Shown piece by piece: positions 7,096 through 11,799 of a stretch of 11,799 nucleotides of DNA. The DNA is from Anaerolineae bacterium (GTDB taxonomy: Bacteria; Chloroflexota; Anaerolineae; B4-G1; SLSP01). How positions within the stretch are numbered: position 1 is the first letter of the stretch; each line of letters opens with the position of its first letter. The stretch lies in assembly GCA_016927095.1 (NCBI GenBank), contig JAFGNI010000068.1, positions 1 to 11,799 of the forward strand, written 5' to 3'. The position numbers and the translations under genes are program-made. The notes under the pieces were generated by a model, which worked only from the letters and a program-made list of their open reading frames with translations, searched no databases and was not told the DNA's origin.

Positions 7096-10000
7096 AGTTG
7101 TCCGCGCCGTCCCCGTCTATGGCCAATCGCCCGCCATCTGGCGCGTAGACCCCAGCGCGCAATGCGTAAGGCGCACCCTGCCCGTCCGCAGGGATCACCA
7201 CGCCGCGCCGTTCCACGATCACTTCCCCTACCGCCCAACCGGTGGTAGGCCGGGACCAGCCTGCCGGTTCGCCGTCATCTTGATCAACGAGGGTGCCGTC
7301 TTGGGCGACCAGGTGTAGGAAGATCCGGTACGACGTCGCCATCGGCGCTATTGCTTCCCAAGCCAGCGTCAGCTCCAGTTCGTCGCCGGCTCCCGGCTGC
7401 TCGGGCACTATAGCGTGTCCGGCGAGAGCCAGCTGCCCGCCAAACGTGACGCTGTCGGCGACCAAACCATCCGGCACTGACCAGACTCGCGCGGGCGCAA
7501 CGACGTCGATGGTCGCCGTGCCGAGCACCTTCTCGCACGTCGCCACCTGGACGCGCAGAGCGTACAGGCCGCTCTCCAGGTCACCGGGAAGGCGCACCAC
7601 CTGCTCGCCGGCCCACCGCTCGCCGGCCTGCCAGCGGCTCGTGGGCCACCATTCGGCCACAGGCGGCAGCGACCACTGCCGCACTTCCTCTCCCCCAGGC
7701 CCGACCAGAGACAACACAACCTCCACGTCTGTCTCTGGGGCCGCCTCTGCCGCCCAGACCCAACGCGCCGCGACCACGTCGCCTGGGAGACCAGCCTCAC
7801 GGTCCAGCGAGAAGGCGAGCAGCCGGAGCGGGCCACACTCAGCCGGCGCCACCAGTGGCTGCAGGCCAAACGCTTCGAGGTCAGCAGGCCTTGAGGGCGG
7901 CAACAGCTCGATGCTGCCGATGACAAGGTCCGTTCCCAGCGGTCGCCCCTCTCCGTCCAGCGGCGCCGATGGCGCCAACGTGTCTTCATCGAAGACTGCG
8001 ACGACGATCTCGTAGACACCCGGGGGCGTACCGGCGTCGGGGATCACAATATGCGGATCATAGACGTACACGCCGGCCTGCCAGCTCCTGGAGGATGGAG
8101 GCTGCTCGTAGCCACGGGGACGCACCGTGCCCGCGGAGCTCCAGATCTGCCCATCCTGCCCGCGGAGCAGAACCGACATACGGACGTCATGCGAGGGTCG
8201 TCTCTCCGCCTGCCAGAGCAGGGAGACCGCCAACTCGCCGTCGCCGGGCAACTGCTCTGACCCGACGGTGTATCCAAGCAGACGGAGACCGCTCTCATAG
8301 AGCCGGTTCGCATGAACGGAGACCTCAGGCAGCGCGCCACCCGCCAACCGCGACCGCACCCAGGGCGTCGGGATCTGGCCCAAAAGGCCGTAGCGCAATA
8401 TCAGAGCGCCCAGACTGAGGCCCAGGATCGCCCAGGTCAGGCCAGGACTACCAGGGCCCAGATCCGCAGGCGCCCCCCTAGCATCGCCGTACAGGGGCCG
8501 CAGGGCAGGTATGCAGAACACACCGACCGTAGCCAGGGCACCCAGCACGGCGAGCCCGGTCCCCAGCGCACGAACCGGCGTGAGCCCGAAACGGACGCGG
8601 ACGGTGTGCTCGCCGGCGGGGATCTCGAACCGCAGGAGGCCTGTATTATCCTCCGATGTCGCAACTGCATGCTCCCCGTCCACCGTGACCCGCCAGCCCG
8701 GATAGTAGAAGCCCAGCCAACGTGCCTGGAACGGCTCTGGGGTGCGGACCGTCAGGCTCGCACTGAGTGGTCGATAGACGGCGTCGACGATCTCCCCACC
8801 TTGAGGAAGGACCGAGGTGTCGAATCGGGCGGGAAGCTCTCCCCCCATGAACGCCTCGGCCAACGCCGTGTCCTGAGGGTGCTCCTCCACCCAGATGGGG
8901 AAGTAGCTGCTCTCGGGGTCCATACCCATCCATCCGGCTTGCTCTAGGGCGTAGAGCGCTGCCAGGTCCGGATAGCGACCTACCTCGCATATGCCCTTGG
9001 GCGGATAGGTCTCAGGCCAGCTCAACAAAAAGAGCCCGGCAACACAGGCTACTGTGGCTGCCGGCGGCAGCCACCGCCGCCATTGGTCTACCCCAGCGGA
9101 CCCAGGCTGCAGCCCACCTGACCTATCATATGTCACGCGCCCTTCGCCCGCCGCCCCCAAGTGTCGGCGCTGCGGCCACCCACGGTCCGCACTGCCGAAA
9201 GCTGTCTCAACGGCCAAACCTGCCAGCAGACTGACCGGCAGCAGCGCACGACCGACGAAGCGCCAGGGGAATTGGACAAACGACAGCAGCGGTAGCCGCT
9301 CCCAAACCCCCAAGGAACCCGGCGTTGCCATCCAGAGATAGGCAGTGCCGAACACCAAGAACAGCGCCACCAGCCAGCGGGTCTCTCGCTTCCGCGCCCG
9401 CGCCAGACCGAGAACGCCACCCACCAATGCCAGCACGGCCTGGCCGATCCCCAAGCTTATCCGCATGGGCGGGTTGACGTAGGCCGGATCATAGGGCTTG
9501 GGCAGCGTCAAAACCATCTCGCGCCAGGAGGCGAAGTTGTAGCGGAAGTCGTTGTTGCGAGTACTACGCGAAAGATGCAGCTGTACGAAGTCCTGTTCAG
9601 TCAGGGCGGGCAACCAGAACCAGGCGGTCAGCAACACAGCGATGGCAACGGCTGCGAAGGCATAGGGCCAGCCGCCCCGATCGCGGTGCGCGACCGCTAA
9701 CACAACCACATAGAGACCCAGAAACGGCGCCAACAACAAAGAGGAGATGTTGTGGCTCAGGAAAAGCGCCACCAGAAGCCCCACTGCGGCGACGAATCGG
9801 CCCCGTCCCTTATGAAGGATCAGGCGACGCATCACGACGAAGAGCCACGGCAGGAGCGCCAGTCCCACGGATTCCGGCATATTGCCCCGTCGTAGGGCGT
9901 CCATCAGCACATAGGGTGCCAAGCCGTAGGCCACCGCCGAGACGAACGCCGCGCGCGGGCCAAAGAGATCCCGTGCCAGGACATAGGCACCCCACGCGCC

Positions 10001-10369
10001 GGCCAGCAGGCTTGCAGCGTAGAGACCGCCAAGGACCAGTGGCAGGGGGACGCCGAGCGCGAACAACACCTCCCCCACAAGGTAGGGCAGCGGCTCCCGA
10101 TAGGTGAAGAAGGGGTAGCCATAGCCTAGAGCGAGATTCGGCACCCAGCGAGAGAATAGCCATCCATGGCGCAACATCTCGCGCATCGCCACAATGCGAA
10201 AACTGTGGAAGACATTGTCGTGCGTACAGGGCAAGGCATCGCCCTGCAGCAGGATGCCGAAGACCGGCAGGAGCATCGCAGCCAAAACCAGGGGAACGGT
10301 GAGCCTGCCTAGGCTCTGTAATAGGCCCTCGAAACGCCCCGAAGACGGTCTCCGATTGCTGCGCTGCAT
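7067..10369 (-). CDS. Large polytopic GT-C-like membrane protein with YfhO-like and three C-terminal beta-sandwich modules (paralogue 1)
   Basis: An 1100-residue tandem paralogue of the downstream gene, collinear with it throughout. The hydrophobic N-terminal half (spans from 24-42 to about 433-451) has the equivalent first-loop motif CTHDNVFH (48-55, Asp51), then FSRWVPNLALGYGYP, FRYNF (275-279) and VQFPWRF (365-371). The YfhO-like segment is at about 487-595 (YFPIWVEEHP, FYYPGWRVTVDG, IPAGEHTVRVRF), followed by spans near 600-620 and 643-664. Three beta-sandwich modules occupy about 695-800, 848-945 and 980-1084; the last contains EPAGWSRPTTGWAVGEVIV. It differs from its paralogue by a polar, Gly/Arg-rich insertion at about 390-432 between two membrane spans. 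By family it is a candidate transferase of polyprenyl-phosphate-linked sugar, but no activity can be read from sequence, and a non-catalytic envelope role is possible. The ATG at 10369 lies 22 nt after the phosphatidyltransferase stop, with no clear Shine-Dalgarno. Confidence 0.75.
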   Translation of the reverse strand: MQRSNRRPSSGRFEGLLQSLGRLTVPLVLAAMLLPVFGILLQGDALPCTHDNVFHSFRIVAMREMLRHGWLFSRWVPNLALGYGYPFFTYREPLPYLVGEVLFALGVPLPLVLGGLYAASLLAGAWGAYVLARDLFGPRAAFVSAVAYGLAPYVLMDALRRGNMPESVGLALLPWLFVVMRRLILHKGRGRFVAAVGLLVALFLSHNISSLLLAPFLGLYVVVLAVAHRDRGGWPYAFAAVAIAVLLTAWFWLPALTEQDFVQLHLSRSTRNNDFRYNFASWREMVLTLPKPYDPAYVNPPMRISLGIGQAVLALVGGVLGLARARKRETRWLVALFLVFGTAYLWMATPGSLGVWERLPLLSFVQFPWRFVGRALLPVSLLAGLAVETAFGSADRGWPQRRHLGAAGEGRVTYDRSGGLQPGSAGVDQWRRWLPPAATVACVAGLFLLSWPETYPPKGICEVGRYPDLAALYALEQAGWMGMDPESSYFPIWVEEHPQDTALAEAFMGGELPARFDTSVLPQGGEIVDAVYRPLSASLTVRTPEPFQARWLGFYYPGWRVTVDGEHAVATSEDNTGLLRFEIPAGEHTVRVRFGLTPVRALGTGLAVLGALATVGVFCIPALRPLYGDARGAPADLGPGSPGLTWAILGLSLGALILRYGLLGQIPTPWVRSRLAGGALPEVSVHANRLYESGLRLLGYTVGSEQLPGDGELAVSLLWQAERRPSHDVRMSVLLRGQDGQIWSSAGTVRPRGYEQPPSSRSWQAGVYVYDPHIVIPDAGTPPGVYEIVVAVFDEDTLAPSAPLDGEGRPLGTDLVIGSIELLPPSRPADLEAFGLQPLVAPAECGPLRLLAFSLDREAGLPGDVVAARWVWAAEAAPETDVEVVLSLVGPGGEEVRQWSLPPVAEWWPTSRWQAGERWAGEQVVRLPGDLESGLYALRVQVATCEKVLGTATIDVVAPARVWSVPDGLVADSVTFGGQLALAGHAIVPEQPGAGDELELTLAWEAIAPMATSYRIFLHLVAQDGTLVDQDDGEPAGWSRPTTGWAVGEVIVERRGVVIPADGQGAPYALRAGVYAPDGGRLAIDGDGADNYVIETVLTD

Positions 10370-10391
10370 GGTCGAGAAGACCCGACGGTGA

Positions 10392-11024
10392 CTAGGGCTC
10401 GCGCTGGGCAGACCGATACACGTGGCCTATGCGCTGGAAAACCGTGAACCATGTCAACAGGGCCATGGCCAGCAAGATCGGTGACAGGAGGACGGGGATG
10501 AGCATACCAAGGCCCAGGAGTACCACGCGAGGTGCACGGGTGAGAAGGCCAACTTTGCACGCGTATCCAACGCCCTCAGCCCTGGCCCGTGTGTAGCTCA
10601 CCATCACGGACCCCAGCAGGGTCGCGCCAATCAGCATCACGACTGGGACCCTGCCTTGCGCGCTATACCACCAGAGCAATCCCAGCAACACAGTACCTTC
10701 TGACAGGCGATCCAGGGTGGAATCCAGGAAGGCCCCGAACCTGCTCTGTTGACCTGTTGACCGCGCCAAGGCACCGTCCAGGGCATCCGTCGACGAGCCG
10801 AGCAACGTCATCACTCCGGCAGCCTGCACCCAACCGCGAAGAGCAAGCGCACCCGCGACGACATTGAGGAGAAACCCGACGAGCGTGACAGTGTTGGGAT
10901 GCACCTTCCACCGGGCCAGCTCCACTGCCACCGGCTGCGTGATGCCTGCGGCACGTGTGCGAAGCACGTCATCGAACGTTGGTCGTGGGGCGAGGTGCTT
11001 GGATACATCCTTTTTCGTTGGCAC
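10392..11024 (-). CDS. CDP-alcohol phosphatidyltransferase family protein (possibly phosphatidylinositol-phosphate synthase-like)
   Basis: This 210-residue membrane enzyme belongs to the family that swaps CMP of a CDP-linked lipid for an alcohol or alcohol phosphate to make phospholipid head groups. The full signature D-x2-D-G-x2-A-R-x8-G-x3-D-x3-D is present (D80, D83, G84, A87, R88, G97, D101, D105); these Asp residues hold the divalent metals. The length matches the family and about six hydrophobic spans are visible (roughly 46-62, 66-78, 108-120, 127-142, 166-182, 183-197). YTRARAEGVGY followed by KVGLLTRAPRVVLL (144-171) resembles the equivalent region of actinobacterial phosphatidylinositol-phosphate synthases more than of glycerophosphate-type PgsA, but this is a judgement by eye. 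The start codon is GTG, with no Shine-Dalgarno; a promoter placed exactly for a leaderless message supports it. An alternative GTG exists at codon 20. It is the first gene of the operon with the two GT-C-like proteins and is divergent from mutL. Confidence 0.88.
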   Translation of the reverse strand: MPTKKDVSKHLAPRPTFDDVLRTRAAGITQPVAVELARWKVHPNTVTLVGFLLNVVAGALALRGWVQAAGVMTLLGSSTDALDGALARSTGQQSRFGAFLDSTLDRLSEGTVLLGLLWWYSAQGRVPVVMLIGATLLGSVMVSYTRARAEGVGYACKVGLLTRAPRVVLLGLGMLIPVLLSPILLAMALLTWFTVFQRIGHVYRSAQREP

Positions 11025-11030
11025 GTGGTA

Positions 11031-11058
11031 ATCGTAATCGATCAGAGCAAAAGGTCAA
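11031..11058 (-). promoter_or_regulatory. Predicted promoter of the phosphatidyltransferase/GT-C operon
   Basis: On the reverse strand TTGACC (11053-11058, 5 of 6 consensus) is followed after 16 bp by TACGAT (11031-11036, 4 of 6). Counting 7 bases beyond the -10 box puts +1 at about 11024, the first base of the GTG start codon. The message would therefore be leaderless, which fits the missing Shine-Dalgarno. The -10 lies within two tandem copies of GTAATC (11028-11039, plus-strand reading). Found by eye. Confidence 0.45.
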
Positions 11059-11066
11059 CCTCGCGG

Positions 11067-11095
11067 TTGCTGTCTCGTGGCCTTTGCGCTAGAAT
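11067..11095 (+). promoter_or_regulatory. Predicted promoter of mutL
   Basis: TTGCTG (11067-11072) and TAGAAT (11090-11095, 5 of 6 consensus) are separated by 17 bp. The start would be near 11102, leaving a leader of only about 9 nt before the ATG at 11111. That leader begins with the 8-bp palindrome GGATATCC (11102-11109). There is no real Shine-Dalgarno. The promoter sits back to back with that of the divergent operon, 8 bp from its -35 box. Confidence 0.45.
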
Positions 11096-11110
11096 GCCGC
11101 TGGATATCCT

Positions 11111-11799
11111 ATGACAATCAGACTGCTGCCCGATGATGTCGCATCCCGCATCGCCGCCGGAGAGGTGGTCGAGCGACCGGCCTCTGTGGTCAAAGAGCTC
11201 GTTGAGAACAGCCTCGACGCTGGCGCAACGCGTGTCGGGGTTGAGACCGTCGACGGCGGCACCAGCCTCATCCGCGTGCGGGACAACGGCACCGGTATGC
11301 TCAGCGATGAGGTGGCGCTGGCCTTTAGGCGCCACTCCACCAGCAAGCTTGAGCGCGCGACCGACCTGGAGCATGTCGCCACGCTGGGCTTCCGCGGCGA
11401 GGCGCTGGCGAGCATCGCCTCCGTCAGTCGCACGACGTGCATCACGCGGCACAGCTCTGAGGCCATCGGCACCCGCCTCCGCCTTGAGGGTGGCAAAGTC
11501 GTCTTCCAGGGACCGACGGGCCGCCCACCCGGCACGGAACTCGTGATCGAGGACCTCTTCTACAACGTGCCCGCCCGTCGCAAGTTTCTGCGCACCGAGC
11601 AGACGGAGCGACGCCATATCGACGCCTTCGTCACCCGCTACGCCATTGCCTACCCCGGTGTTGCGTTCACCGTCGTCCACAACACCCGCGAGGCGCTTGA
11701 CACGCCCGGGAACGGGCGGGCACGCGAGGTGCTGCTGGGCGTCTACGGCGCCGATCTCGGTGCCAGCCTGCTGGAAATCCCCGAGGACCTCACCCGCGA
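11111..11799 (+). CDS. mutL: DNA mismatch repair protein MutL (N-terminal part, cut by window edge)
   Basis: The frame runs open from the ATG at 11111 to the window edge (229 complete codons). It encodes the N-terminal GHKL ATPase of MutL, which couples mismatch recognition by MutS to downstream repair steps. The ATP-site motifs are all visible: IAAGEVVERPASVVKELVEN with Glu29 and Asn33 (14-33), DNGTGM with Asp58 (58-63), HSTSKL with Lys79, TLGFRGEALASIASV (91-105), GTRL, and DLFYNVPARRKFL. Residue numbers match those of E. coli MutL, which supports the chosen start. The sequence then enters the second, S5-like subdomain before it is cut. The C-terminal domain, which would show whether this MutL carries the endonuclease motif, lies outside the window. 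No Shine-Dalgarno is evident; the predicted leader is about 9 nt. Confidence 0.96.
   Translation, partial: MTIRLLPDDVASRIAAGEVVERPASVVKELVENSLDAGATRVGVETVDGGTSLIRVRDNGTGMLSDEVALAFRRHSTSKLERATDLEHVATLGFRGEALASIASVSRTTCITRHSSEAIGTRLRLEGGKVVFQGPTGRPPGTELVIEDLFYNVPARRKFLRTEQTERRHIDAFVTRYAIAYPGVAFTVVHNTREALDTPGNGRAREVLLGVYGADLGASLLEIPEDLTR

Noticed and set aside
11102..11109. GGATATCC palindrome before mutL as an operator
   Set aside because: Eight bases is too short to stand out by chance in a window of this size. It is recorded only as part of the mutL leader.
11042..11680. Long minus-strand open frame of 212 codons opposite mutL
   Set aside because: It lies wholly antisense to clear MutL motifs. 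Its peptide has no recognisable domain and looks like the low-information product of GC-rich antisense reading.

Overview
The window looks like chromosomal DNA of a GC-rich bacterium, most likely a member of the Chloroflexota (Anaerolineae or a relative). Three things suggest this, all by family resemblance and none by a search: very large multi-pass membrane proteins ending in tandem beta-sandwich modules with signatures such as 'GWxxGEVIVD' and 'GxYxLRVGLYD'; a secreted glycosidase-like protein with a FN3/Ig-type domain and a short C-terminal 'VYLPLIAR' tail; and a full-length MutL N-terminus in a GC-rich context. I see no rRNA, tRNA, CRISPR array, insertion sequence or phage gene.

Layout. 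The left edge (1-144, minus) is the start of a response-regulator receiver protein that runs out of the window. A 108-bp divergent control region (145-252) separates it from a plus-strand pair: a secreted, multidomain clan GH-A (GH39-like) glycosidase (253-2466) and a probable TPR lipoprotein (start 2472 or, more likely, 2511; end 3884). That pair converges, with only 4 bp between stop codons, on a minus-strand operon read from 11024 down to 3889. The operon encodes a CDP-alcohol phosphatidyltransferase (10392-11024), a giant GT-C-like membrane protein (7067-10369) and its tandem paralogue (3889-7095), with a 22-bp gap and then a 29-bp overlap. An 86-bp divergent promoter region separates the operon from mutL (11111 onward, plus strand), which is cut by the right edge.

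How the genes may work together (inference). The three-gene minus operon has the parts expected of an envelope glycolipid pathway. A CDP-alcohol phosphatidyltransferase, with some resemblance to phosphatidylinositol-phosphate synthases, could make a phospholipid anchor. Two polytopic GT-C proteins could add sugars from polyprenyl-phosphate donors on the outer face of the membrane. The secreted glycosidase and the TPR lipoprotein also point to the cell surface, but nothing shows that they share a pathway with the operon. mutL is unrelated housekeeping.

Coding density is very high. No stretch above about 110 bases lacks a gene, so nothing long is left unexplained.
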